From positions 1 through 64,000 of the forward strand of contig JABMMM010000047.1 in the NCBI GenBank assembly GCA_013205565.1: a stretch of 64,000 nucleotides of DNA, given 5' to 3'. Positions 18,339 through 25,836 of the stretch are shown piece by piece (position 1 is the first letter of the stretch; the number at the start of each line of letters is the position of its first letter). The stretch is from Alcaligenaceae bacterium (GTDB lineage Bacteria; Pseudomonadota; Gammaproteobacteria; Burkholderiales; Burkholderiaceae_B). Made by a program: the position numbers and the translations under genes. The notes below the pieces were generated by a model. That model had not been told where the DNA came from. It worked only from the letters and a program-made list of their open reading frames with translations, and ran no database searches.

Positions 18339-18998
18339 TCAATACCACTTCACAAATTCGTCAAGCTCCAGGCGTGTGCTTTGATACGCGTTCAGTGGTG
18401 CAGAAAGATCCGGATAACCGATTGACATCCCGACGATCAGTTTTTTAGTCTGTGGGATACCTAAGCAGTCGCGTATGGCGTCAGGGTAGCCCGCAAGAGA
18501 GGCTTGGAGGCAACAACCTAGGCCTGCTCCGTGAGCCGAGAGTGTGAGGCCTTGTAAAAAGATGCCCATGTCAAGTGTCGACCAAGGTCCCAAGGTGCTA
18601 TCCATAAACATAAACATCGCACAGGGGGCGTCGAAGAATTGAAAATTCTTCAGCCGTAATTCGTTGCGTCGACTGGTGTCGCCTCGGCCAACTCCGAGGG
18701 CTTCAAAGCGGCGTGAACCGTGAACCTTAGCGCGCTGCTCATGCGCCTCGGGCCAACTCGTAGGGGTCAGGACATCGTAGTTGGTTGGCGTATTTGAGCG
18801 TGCCAGTTCGTACAAAATCCCACTGAGTTCATCGCGTTTGGCGCCCGTCACCACAGCGACTTCCCAGGGCTGCGTATTTGTATACGATGCGCTACGCCCG
18901 GCAGCCTTCAGTACTGTCCGAATGAGGTCTTGTGACACCGCTTTGGGTTCAAATCCCCGAATGCTGCGGCGTGTTTCAAGGCCGTGTAATAGTTCCAT
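18339..18998 (-). CDS. nitroreductase family FMN protein
   Basis: The 219-residue protein starts RRSIRGFEPKAVS and continues with SASYTNTQPWEV, the FMN phosphate and ring contacts of the nitroreductase fold. Later MGIFLQGLTLSAHGAGLGCC and VGMSIGYPD are the usual central helix and C-terminal strand. These flavoproteins reduce nitroaromatics, quinones or flavins with NAD(P)H. ATG 18998 has GGAG well placed upstream. It sits just after the short iron-ABC ATPase gene on the same strand (37 bp), so it may be cotranscribed. A second, distinct nitroreductase lies at 50391. Confidence 0.88.
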   Translation of the reverse strand: MELLHGLETRRSIRGFEPKAVSQDLIRTVLKAAGRSASYTNTQPWEVAVVTGAKRDELSGILYELARSNTPTNYDVLTPTSWPEAHEQRAKVHGSRRFEALGVGRGDTSRRNELRLKNFQFFDAPCAMFMFMDSTLGPWSTLDMGIFLQGLTLSAHGAGLGCCLQASLAGYPDAIRDCLGIPQTKKLIVGMSIGYPDLSAPLNAYQSTRLELDEFVKWY

Positions 18999-19035
18999 TT
19001 TTAGTCTCCATCTTTTGATGCGAAAGATGTTAGCA

Positions 19036-19683
19036 CTAACTCATGCGTTCGATTCGGTCGCCGAGCGCAAGAGCTTCAGAGTGGCTATGGGTCACCATCA
19101 AGGTTGTGACGCCTGTCTGCTTCAGAATGATGCGTAACTCTATGATCAAGCGCTCGCGGGTATCTGCGTCAAGATTTGAGAAAGGCTCGTCTAGCAGCAA
19201 AATTTCGGGCTTGGGTGCCAGGGCGCGTGCCAGCGCGGCGCGTTGTTGTTGCCCGCCTGATAACTCGTGCGGAAACCGTTTCGTATACGCCACGAGATCG
19301 ACTAATTCAAGCATGCTCTGTATTTGTGCTTGCCGCGCTTGGCGCGATAGTTTGGCTAAACCAAAGCCGATGTTTTCTGCAACGTCTAAATGCGGAAACA
19401 GCGCGTAATCCTGAAACATAAAACCCACTCGACGATGCTCGGGTCCAAGCGTTTGCGTTGCAGAGGACAGCGCCGAGCCGTTTAAGGTGATGGTGCCGGC
19501 ATCGATGGTCTCAAAGCCCGCGATGGCGCGTAGCAAACTACTTTTGCCGCAGCCAGAAGGGCCAAGTATGCAAACGGTTTCACCCGCAGCAAGTTTTAGG
19601 CTGAAGTGCTTAAGGACAGAGACTGTTCCCGCTTTAGAGGCATAGCTTAGGCTTAACTGTTCAACGTTTAAAAGAGTGTTCAC
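19036..19683 (-). CDS. iron(III)-type ABC transporter ATPase, short form (FbpC-like)
   Basis: The ATPase has Walker A GPSGCGKSSLLRAIAG, Q-loop FMFQDYALFPHL, signature LSGGQQQRAALARAL, Walker B ILLLDEPFSNLD and switch His VTHSHSEALALGDRIERM, then stops. At 215 residues it ends straight after the core and lacks the regulatory domain of about 130 residues found in FbpC (about 350 residues). No frame continues it in the 37 bp before the nitroreductase. It starts with GTG 19683. The nucleotide-binding core is intact, so it is probably functional. It is the third gene of an A-B-C operon for ferric iron uptake. Confidence 0.88.
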   Translation of the reverse strand: MNTLLNVEQLSLSYASKAGTVSVLKHFSLKLAAGETVCILGPSGCGKSSLLRAIAGFETIDAGTITLNGSALSSATQTLGPEHRRVGFMFQDYALFPHLDVAENIGFGLAKLSRQARQAQIQSMLELVDLVAYTKRFPHELSGGQQQRAALARALAPKPEILLLDEPFSNLDADTRERLIIELRIILKQTGVTTLMVTHSHSEALALGDRIERMS

Positions 19684-19694
19684 AGTGAGTCTTC

Positions 19695-21407
19695 CTAAGG
19701 TGAAACCGGTACGGTGGGTTTGAGCGTTTGCTTTTTTTTGTATTGAGTTTGCGTGCGTGTCAACAGAATCACAGGAATAAGACTCACCAGTATGATAAGG
19801 AGCGCAGCGATCGCACCTTCTTCATAGGTGCCTCGCGCAGCCTCACCATACAGCCAGGTGGCAAGAGTTTCGACATTAAGTGGACGCAACAGTAAGGTGA
19901 TCGGTAGTTCTTTCATGGTTTCGACAAACACCAACAGCGCAGCAGAAAATAGGGCGGGCTTGAGCAGCGGCAGGTCAACGCGCAGCAGCACGCCAAGAGG
20001 CGAGTGACCCAGCGAGCGTGCGAGTTGATCAAACGCAAGTGGGATGCGGGCAAAGCCAGCTTCAAGTGAGCCCGAGGCCACGGCCAGCAAACGTAACGTA
20101 CAGGCCAGGATCAGACCCGCGCTTGTGCCTAGCAGCCAGAGCCCAGTGGTTGTTTGAAAGAGAGACTCGCTGAGGACACTTGCCAGGTCGTCAATGAGCG
20201 CAAACGGCGCGAGTAAGCCCAGGGCGAGCACGGTGCCAGGTAAGGCGTAGCCGATGGTCGCGGTGCGTGCCAGACGCTGCCCTAAACTTGCGCGGCGTCG
20301 CGTGGTCCAGCTACGGGCTGCCCACGCCAGTAATAATCCGCCTAAGACGGTACAGAGTGTGACGGCTAGTGAAATCAGCACCGTGTTTAGGGTGGCGTCC
20401 TTGAGTAAGCCCGACACAGCGCCCGCCTGTTCAAGCCTCACAGCGGCTTGCCAGCCCAGATGCAGCACCGGAATCACAAAGCCCGCCAAGACGGGCAACA
20501 AACAGAATAAGCTCGCGAGCAGGCCTTGCCAGCGTTTGAGGGGCTGCGCTTGCATGGGGCGCGATTGGTCGGTGTTGATAAAGCGCTGCTGGCGTCGGGC
20601 GTGACGCTCAAGCGCACTTAAGCCAAGCACTAAGACCAGCATGAACAAGGCGATGTAGGCGGCACCTGCTAGGTCAGAGCGCGTGATCCAGGTGCTGTAG
20701 ACGGCAACAGTGAGCGTCTGCAGACCTAAAAACTCTGAGGCGCCGACATCGTTGAGCGTCTCAAGCAAAGCCAGTGTCGTGCCCACTACGATGGCGGGGC
20801 GTGCCATGGGTAATGCGACCCGCCAAAACAGACTGACGGGGCCATGCCCGAGGCCGCGCGCAGCTTCGATTAAGTTGGCGGGCTGAGTCAAAAACATATG
20901 GCGTGCGCTGAGATAAACGTACGGATAGAGCACACTACCTAAAATGAGAATTGCCCCCAGCATTGAGCGGATATCGGGCAAACGCAGTTCACGCGGCGAG
21001 CTCAAACCAAGGGCTGCACGCAACACACTTTGCACCGGCCCTAAAGGGTGCAGTAAATCAAGATAAGAATAGGCCACCACATAGGTGGGTACGGCAAGCG
21101 GTAGCAAAAGTGCCCAAGCCAGCACTTTGCGCCCCGGAAACTGAAACGCGGTCACAAGCCAGGCCGCGCCGGTACCTAAGAGCACCACCACGATACCGAC
21201 TCCCGTTAATAAGAGTAGCGTGGTGAGTGCCGCGTCTGGTATCACGAAGCCGATTAAATGCATCCACTGCTGAGTGTTTGCGCCGAGGGCCGATATAAAC
21301 AGAGACAGCACGGGTGCGCACAGACAGGCCGCGAGCAAACTGGCGAGCGCCGTGGGCCAAAAGCCTGTCGCAAGCCAGCGTGCGTGGGGCGTTAGCAGCG
21401 TCATCAC
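19695..21407 (-). CDS. iron(III)-type ABC transporter permease (FbpB-like, fused double permease)
   Basis: The 570-residue membrane protein has about twelve hydrophobic helices in two homologous halves, each with an EAA-type coupling loop (IEAARGLGHGPVSLFWRVALPMARP in the first, FDQLARSLGHSPLGVLLRVDLPLLKP region in the second). LLLPLAVPTYVVAYSYLD is typical of FbpB/SfuB. It forms the inner membrane channel for ferric iron. The start is GTG 21407 with an ATG directly after at 21404. It is 9 bp after the binding protein gene and 11 bp before the ATPase, a compact operon. Confidence 0.92.
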   Translation of the reverse strand: MMTLLTPHARWLATGFWPTALASLLAACLCAPVLSLFISALGANTQQWMHLIGFVIPDAALTTLLLLTGVGIVVVLLGTGAAWLVTAFQFPGRKVLAWALLLPLAVPTYVVAYSYLDLLHPLGPVQSVLRAALGLSSPRELRLPDIRSMLGAILILGSVLYPYVYLSARHMFLTQPANLIEAARGLGHGPVSLFWRVALPMARPAIVVGTTLALLETLNDVGASEFLGLQTLTVAVYSTWITRSDLAGAAYIALFMLVLVLGLSALERHARRQQRFINTDQSRPMQAQPLKRWQGLLASLFCLLPVLAGFVIPVLHLGWQAAVRLEQAGAVSGLLKDATLNTVLISLAVTLCTVLGGLLLAWAARSWTTRRRASLGQRLARTATIGYALPGTVLALGLLAPFALIDDLASVLSESLFQTTTGLWLLGTSAGLILACTLRLLAVASGSLEAGFARIPLAFDQLARSLGHSPLGVLLRVDLPLLKPALFSAALLVFVETMKELPITLLLRPLNVETLATWLYGEAARGTYEEGAIAALLIILVSLIPVILLTRTQTQYKKKQTLKPTVPVSP

Positions 21408-21416
21408 AAGATCGCG

Positions 21417-22517
21417 TTATCTGTCAAAGCCTAAGCGGTCAACTAGCAGGCTGGCCTCTTTACGGTGCTTGGCGATCTCGGTGAGTGGTGTCGGATCCGC
21501 CTTTAATGGTCCGAAGCTTTGTGCGATGGCGTCAAGCTCAACGTCCGCACGCACAGGGTATTCAAAGTTCACGCGAGCATAGAGACTTTGCGCTTGCTTG
21601 GAAATCAAAAACTCAAGAAAGACAATGGCGCCGGCTTTGTTCGGTGCATGGGCTGCGACTCCGCCACCCGAGACGTTCACAAAGGTGCCGTCTGTTTGTG
21701 CGAAAGTCGGACGAATCACTTTGATTGCCTCGCCCCATTTGCGCGCCTCAGTGCCGGGAGCTGCGGTTTTCATCTGACCCGCGTAATAGGCGTTGGCTAA
21801 GCCTAAGTCGCAGATGCCGCCTAAGATGTCGCGGGCAACGTCGCGATCGCCACCGGCCGCTTTGCGGGCAAGATTGGCTTTGACGCCGCGCAGCCATTTT
21901 TCAGTTTCGGCGCTGCCGTGATGTGCGATCATCGAGGCGATCAGGGCGTTGTTGTAGGGATGTTGGCCCGACCGAATGCAAACCTTACCTTTATAGGCGG
22001 GATCGGCTAAGTCTTCATAGCGAAACGTTTTTAACGCGAGAGCTTTGTCGACATAGAGCACGCGATCACGCAGAGACAAGGCAAACCACGAGCCATCGCT
22101 GCTGCGAAGCGAGGCGGGTATCGCCGCGTTTAACGCCTCAGAGTGAATGGATTGAAATAAGTTGGCTTGGGCCAAGTCAAGCAGATTGCCAATATCGACG
22201 GTCATCAAGACGTCAGCAGGTGAGCGAGCGCCTTCTGCTTTTACCCGCTCAAGCAAGCCGTCTTTTAAAAAGACGGTGGCGACCTTAATTCCAGTTTGGG
22301 CTGTGAAGGCCTCGAGCAGGGGTTGCATCAGGCCGGGTTCGCGAGTGGTGTAAAGGTTAATGCTTTGCGTTTGCGCCTGAACGGGTGCCAGCGAACTGCT
22401 CAGGGCAAGCACCAAGCCAAGCGTCTGTAGGCTGTTAAGACACAGTCGCCTGGCGCGGTGGCTCAAGCCTGATTGGGTGTCTAACTGGAAAAGCTTGCTT
22501 TGAATCCGATTCAACAA
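21417..22517 (-). CDS. iron(III) ABC transporter periplasmic binding protein (FbpA/FutA-like)
   Basis: The 366-residue protein has a long basic N-region, a hydrophobic core (TLGLVLALSSSLAPVQAQ) and then INLYTTREPGLMQPLLEAF, the opening of ferric-binding proteins. The metal-binding Tyr pair is visible as NAYYAGQM near residue 240. It ferries Fe(III) from the periplasmic pool to the FbpB permease. The start is TTG 22517 with AAGG eight bases upstream; no ATG is available in the correct region. The gene heads the operon and is preceded 41 bp upstream by a palindrome resembling a Fur box. Confidence 0.9.
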   Translation of the reverse strand: MLNRIQSKLFQLDTQSGLSHRARRLCLNSLQTLGLVLALSSSLAPVQAQTQSINLYTTREPGLMQPLLEAFTAQTGIKVATVFLKDGLLERVKAEGARSPADVLMTVDIGNLLDLAQANLFQSIHSEALNAAIPASLRSSDGSWFALSLRDRVLYVDKALALKTFRYEDLADPAYKGKVCIRSGQHPYNNALIASMIAHHGSAETEKWLRGVKANLARKAAGGDRDVARDILGGICDLGLANAYYAGQMKTAAPGTEARKWGEAIKVIRPTFAQTDGTFVNVSGGGVAAHAPNKAGAIVFLEFLISKQAQSLYARVNFEYPVRADVELDAIAQSFGPLKADPTPLTEIAKHRKEASLLVDRLGFDR

Positions 22518-22557
22518 AATATACCTTTTTGGCTATGCTTTAAAATCTAAATGCAAA

Positions 22558-22572
22558 TGCGAATGATTCGCA
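22558..22572 (-). promoter_or_regulatory. putative Fur box upstream of the iron transporter
   Basis: TGCGAATGATTCGCA is a perfect 7-1-7 palindrome that keeps the TGxxAAT-N-ATTxxCA skeleton of the Fur consensus TGATAATNATTATCA. Its place 41 bp before the start of an iron(III) binding protein gene is the expected one for iron repression of the operon. The rest of 22518-22768 is promoter region for the divergent methyltransferase; a minor 7-bp stem (22605-22611 with 22620-22626) is also present. Confidence 0.65.
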
Positions 22573-22768
22573 ACAAGATTAAATGGTAACACTTTTTTCT
22601 TTTGGTTGCTTTCACGCGCAAGCAACTGCTTTGGTGGCTCTTTGGATAGCGCCTGAATCTAAAAAACCCTTTTTGCCACTATTTCGAGTAATGTTTGCAC
22701 TTCGCAAGAGAGTGATGAGCGCACAATTTTTGTGACTGAGCGCGCAAAACACAGCATCCGGAGGCTTT

Positions 22769-23797
22769 ATGTTGTTTCCCACCACAATCGTTGGCAGTTA
22801 TCCACAGCCCGACTGGCTGATTGATCGCGAAAAACTGGCAGGGCGGTTTCCGCCGCGTGTGCGGGCAAAAGAGCTTTGGCGGGTGGCGGAACCTTATTTG
22901 CAGCAAGCCATGGAAGACGCCACCTTGATCGCGATTCGGAGTCAAGAGCAGGCGGGCCTCGATATCATCACCGATGGCGAAATTCGTCGTGAAAGCTATT
23001 CAAATCGTATCGCGACCGCGCTTGAGGGAATTGATATCGATCACCCCGGCACAGCACTTGATCGCTCGGGGCATCCAAACCCTGTCCCCAGAATCGTCGG
23101 CGAGATTAAACGTGCTCGCCCCATCGAGGTCGAAGATCTTTTGTTTTTAAAAGCGCACACGACGCGTAAAGTCAAGATCACGGTGCCTGGCGCCTTCACT
23201 ATGTTGCAACAGGCTCAAAACGATTTCTATGCCACCGAAGAAGAGGCCGCGATGGCTTACGCAGCAGCCTTGAACGAAGAGATTAAAGATTTGTTTGCGC
23301 ATGGCGCTGATATCGTTCAGATCGACGAGCCCTATATGCAGGCACGCCCCGAAAAAGCGCGTCAATACGGTATTAAAGCGTTGAACCGAGCCTTAGAGGG
23401 TGTAACGGGTCAGACGGCAGTGCATATCTGTTTTGGGTATGCTGCGGTGATTCATACGCGCCCCTCGGGCTATGATTTTTTGCCTGAACTCGCGGGGTGC
23501 TCGTGTCACCAAATTTCAATCGAGACGGCCCAGTCAAATCTTGATTGCCGCGTGCTCGAGTCTTTAGGCAACAAGCAGATCATGGTCGGGTGTCTGGACC
23601 TCAGCGACATGAAGATTGAAACTACCGAGGTGGTTGCGGCGCGGATTCGCAAGGCACTGAAATATATCAAGCCCGAGCAGGTGATCTTAGCGCCAGACTG
23701 CGGCATGAAATATTTGCCTAGGGCGGTTGCCGATGGCAAGTTAAAGGCCATGGTCCAAGCGGCTCAATTATTGCGAGACGAATATGCCAGTCATTGA
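22769..23797 (+). CDS. MetE C-terminal-like (cobalamin-independent) methyltransferase family protein
   Basis: This 342-residue protein corresponds to only the catalytic half of MetE. It begins TTIVGSYPQPDWL, has ITDGEIRRESYSNRIA and IVQIDEPYMQAR, and retains candidate zinc ligands His219 and Cys221 (HICFGY) and Cys311 (PDCGMKYLPR). The short stand-alone form occurs in bacteria with varied methyl donors and thiol acceptors, so methionine synthesis is not certain. GGAGG lies just before ATG 22769, a strong site. The next gene overlaps its end by 14 bp, so methyl or thiol transfer may be coupled to the maleate-isomerase-like enzyme. Confidence 0.85.
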   Translation: MLFPTTIVGSYPQPDWLIDREKLAGRFPPRVRAKELWRVAEPYLQQAMEDATLIAIRSQEQAGLDIITDGEIRRESYSNRIATALEGIDIDHPGTALDRSGHPNPVPRIVGEIKRARPIEVEDLLFLKAHTTRKVKITVPGAFTMLQQAQNDFYATEEEAAMAYAAALNEEIKDLFAHGADIVQIDEPYMQARPEKARQYGIKALNRALEGVTGQTAVHICFGYAAVIHTRPSGYDFLPELAGCSCHQISIETAQSNLDCRVLESLGNKQIMVGCLDLSDMKIETTEVVAARIRKALKYIKPEQVILAPDCGMKYLPRAVADGKLKAMVQAAQLLRDEYASH

Positions 23798-24524
23798 TTA
23801 CGGTGCGCGGCTGCGCTTAGGCGTGATGGTGCCTTCGGGCAACGTGATCGCCGAGCCACAGATTCACGCCATGTTGCCCGCGGGTGTGGTTGCCTACATC
23901 ACGCGTTTAGAGTTGCGTGGCAGTTCTGAGGCAGAACTGATCGAGATGAGTCGACACGTCGAAGCGGGTGCAAAGCTCTTGGCCGATGCGCAAGTTGGGG
24001 TGGTGGTGTTTCACTGCACCGCGGTCAGTACGTTCAGTGCGCAGCTAGGGCAAGAGATTCAACACCGCATTGAACAGGCCAGTGGGTTACCTGCTTTTTC
24101 AACGGCTCAAGCGCTTGTTTCGGCGTTACGAGCGTTGCAGGCAAAAAAAATAGTGTTACTGACGCCGTATATTGAAGAGGTCAATTTACGCGAGTGTGCA
24201 TTTTTAGAACATCACGGGTTTGAAGTCCTCACGCAGGTTGGCTTGGGTATCAACGGCAACGCTGAGATGGGCAAACTTTCAGAGCAGGTCTGGGTGGATC
24301 TAGCCTTAAAACATCAAGATCCCCAAGCCGATGCTTATTTTATTAGCTGTACAGCGGTCCGTTCGGCCGAGGCCATCGAACGAATCGAAGCCTTGCTTGA
24401 CCGACCCGTCATTACCAGCAATCAAGCCATGGTGTGGTTTGCGCTAAGAAATTACGGAATTACCGACCATGCTGCGGGCTATGGCCGACTGTTTGCTGTG
24501 CAGACCCCGGCGCTGACAGGCTGA
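23784..24524 (+). CDS. Asp/Glu racemase superfamily protein, maleate cis-trans isomerase-like
   Basis: This 246-residue protein has two half-domains, each with a catalytic-type Cys: Cys78 in VVVFHCTAVS and Cys189 in YFISCTAVRS. Both Cys are kept in maleate isomerase (maleate to fumarate) while arylmalonate decarboxylase keeps only the second. The sequence MVPSGNVIAEPQ near the start matches the maleate isomerase substrate loop. It is translationally linked to the MetE-like gene. Maleate or a substituted maleate is the natural guess for substrate, but this is inference. A sister gene with an altered first Cys lies at 60638. Confidence 0.82.
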   Translation: MPVIDYGARLRLGVMVPSGNVIAEPQIHAMLPAGVVAYITRLELRGSSEAELIEMSRHVEAGAKLLADAQVGVVVFHCTAVSTFSAQLGQEIQHRIEQASGLPAFSTAQALVSALRALQAKKIVLLTPYIEEVNLRECAFLEHHGFEVLTQVGLGINGNAEMGKLSEQVWVDLALKHQDPQADAYFISCTAVRSAEAIERIEALLDRPVITSNQAMVWFALRNYGITDHAAGYGRLFAVQTPALTG

Positions 24525-24528
24525 CACC

Positions 24529-24690
24529 TTACTGGTTCTTGATGCCCGCGGCCTTGATCACAAGAGCCCATTTTTCGAGTTCTGCAGCCAGATGCGTCGC
24601 GAGCGCTGCCGGAGTGCCACCCAGCGCCGCGAAGGATAGACTGGCCAGAAGCGCAGTGCCCGCGATAAGGGTTTTAGTGTTTAAGCGCAT
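24529..24690 (-). pseudogene. internally deleted Bug/TctC receptor gene (signal peptide joined to C-terminus)
   Basis: A 53-codon frame with GAGG before its ATG begins MRLNTKTLIAGTALLASL, a Bug-type signal peptide. It passes straight into GTPAALATHLAAELEKWA, then LVIKAAGIKNQ, the standard C-terminal helix and end of a Bug receptor. Everything between, about 270 residues, is missing, but frame and stop are kept. The simplest reading is a deletion between two points of one Bug gene. It may still be expressed as a small exported peptide. It ends 4 bp after the convergent isomerase gene. Confidence 0.75.
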
Positions 24691-24742
24691 GAGAAGCCTC
24701 GCAAAAAAGAATGTTGTTGAACTTGCGGTAACGCTTTGTGTT

Positions 24743-25324
24743 TCAGGCGAAGACAGGTTCGCCCAGATTCAACATCAGTCGGTTCGCCCACGCAAAGATT
24801 GCCACCGAATGCATTAAATCCAAGATTTCTAGTTCAGTTAAGCCAACGTCTTTTAGTGCTTGTATGTCACTCGCTGAAACCGCATCAGGCGTGCGGGTCA
24901 AGGCCAACGAAAACTGTACGATCGCGCGTTCGCGCTCAGTCGTGCCGGCACTGTTAGGATCGTTAAAAACCTCAACAATTGCGTCGGTACGTTTGGCCAG
25001 TTGTTCAAACCGCTGAGCGTGCACGGAGGCGCAATAGACACAGCCGTTGACACGCGACACGACCGTTGCACCGAGTTCGCGCTCTGCTCGAGGCATACCA
25101 CCTGGCGCGTACATGATTGAATTAAAGGCAATCGAACGCTGTTTGAGGACTTCGGGTTGATGCACTAAAAAAAGATAGTAGTCAGAAACCTTAGCCTTCG
25201 GATGGCTTTCTTCAAGTACGGCCAGCTGTTCGGGTGTCGCAGACTCTAGGCTGACCACATCAAGCCAAGCCTTCCAGCCTAGCGTGGCATTGGTGAAGCC
25301 TTTGATTTCAATGGGTTCGCTCAT
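24743..25324 (-). CDS. AhpD-like alkylhydroperoxidase domain protein (Avi_7169 type)
   Basis: The 193-residue protein of the carboxymuconolactone decarboxylase/AhpD fold has a redox pair in VNGCVYCASVHAQRF followed by His, the CxxC-x3-H motif of alkylhydroperoxidases. SHPKAKVSDYYLFLVHQPEVL precedes it. Its pairing with the following CMD protein reminds me of the family pair annotated as Avi_7169/Avi_7170. It likely removes a peroxide or acts as a thiol-dependent redox partner for the flavin monooxygenase encoded upstream. Start ATG overlaps the stop of the CMD gene by 4 bp, so the three genes form one operon (monooxygenase, CMD, this gene). Confidence 0.83.
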   Translation of the reverse strand: MSEPIEIKGFTNATLGWKAWLDVVSLESATPEQLAVLEESHPKAKVSDYYLFLVHQPEVLKQRSIAFNSIMYAPGGMPRAERELGATVVSRVNGCVYCASVHAQRFEQLAKRTDAIVEVFNDPNSAGTTERERAIVQFSLALTRTPDAVSASDIQALKDVGLTELEILDLMHSVAIFAWANRLMLNLGEPVFA

Positions 25325-25836
25325 GCTTGTTGCTCCAACAATTTCATGGCGTTTAAGCCCGCCACCACACGCACTTGATAAGACACAAAGGCAATCAGCT
25401 GTGCAAGCGTGACGACCTCTGGGGTCGATAAACCTGCCTGAGGCAGCGCTTGTAAAGCGCCCTGATCCGCCTTGACGGGATCCGTAATTAAGGTGTGCGT
25501 GAACGTCAACATTGCATGAAGCCGCGGCTCTGTGATGTCCTCTAAAGAAACAGTCGAGACGGCCTCTAAAAGAGCGCGCTCAACGCCTAAGAGCGTGAGT
25601 CGTTGGCGGTATTCGGCAGCGCAGCGTGCTGAGGGTGTGAGCTGGCAAGCCAGCAACGCCACCAGCAGTCGCTCGGCGAGTGTCAGGCCTGGCAAGCGGG
25701 AGTCAAATAAACCATCTTCGCTTTTTTGGGTCGCAGAAACAACCTTGTCTCGCTGATGGCGTACCGAAAATGTGCTGAGCGCAGGACCGAGTCCTACCAG
25801 ACGATCGATGGTGTCAGTGGCTAGATTATTTGTCAT
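25321..25836 (-). CDS. CMD (carboxymuconolactone decarboxylase-like) domain protein, Avi_7170 type
   Basis: The 171-residue protein begins with a short linker, then SEDGLFD and LTLAERLLVALLACQLTPSA, features I associate with the CMD family named Avi_7170. Unlike its neighbour it has no CxxC pair (only one Cys, near CAAEYR), so it is not itself a peroxidase by the usual mechanism. It may form a complex with the next protein. It overlaps both flanking genes by 4 bp, a translational coupling. Function is not known beyond the association with flavin-dependent oxygenation operons. Confidence 0.75.
   Translation of the reverse strand: MTNNLATDTIDRLVGLGPALSTFSVRHQRDKVVSATQKSEDGLFDSRLPGLTLAERLLVALLACQLTPSARCAAEYRQRLTLLGVERALLEAVSTVSLEDITEPRLHAMLTFTHTLITDPVKADQGALQALPQAGLSTPEVVTLAQLIAFVSYQVRVVAGLNAMKLLEQQA

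Noticed and set aside
22769..23797. Assignment as MetE methionine synthase
   Set aside because: The N-terminal half of MetE is missing and this family has members with other acceptors; motif evidence does not fix the substrate.
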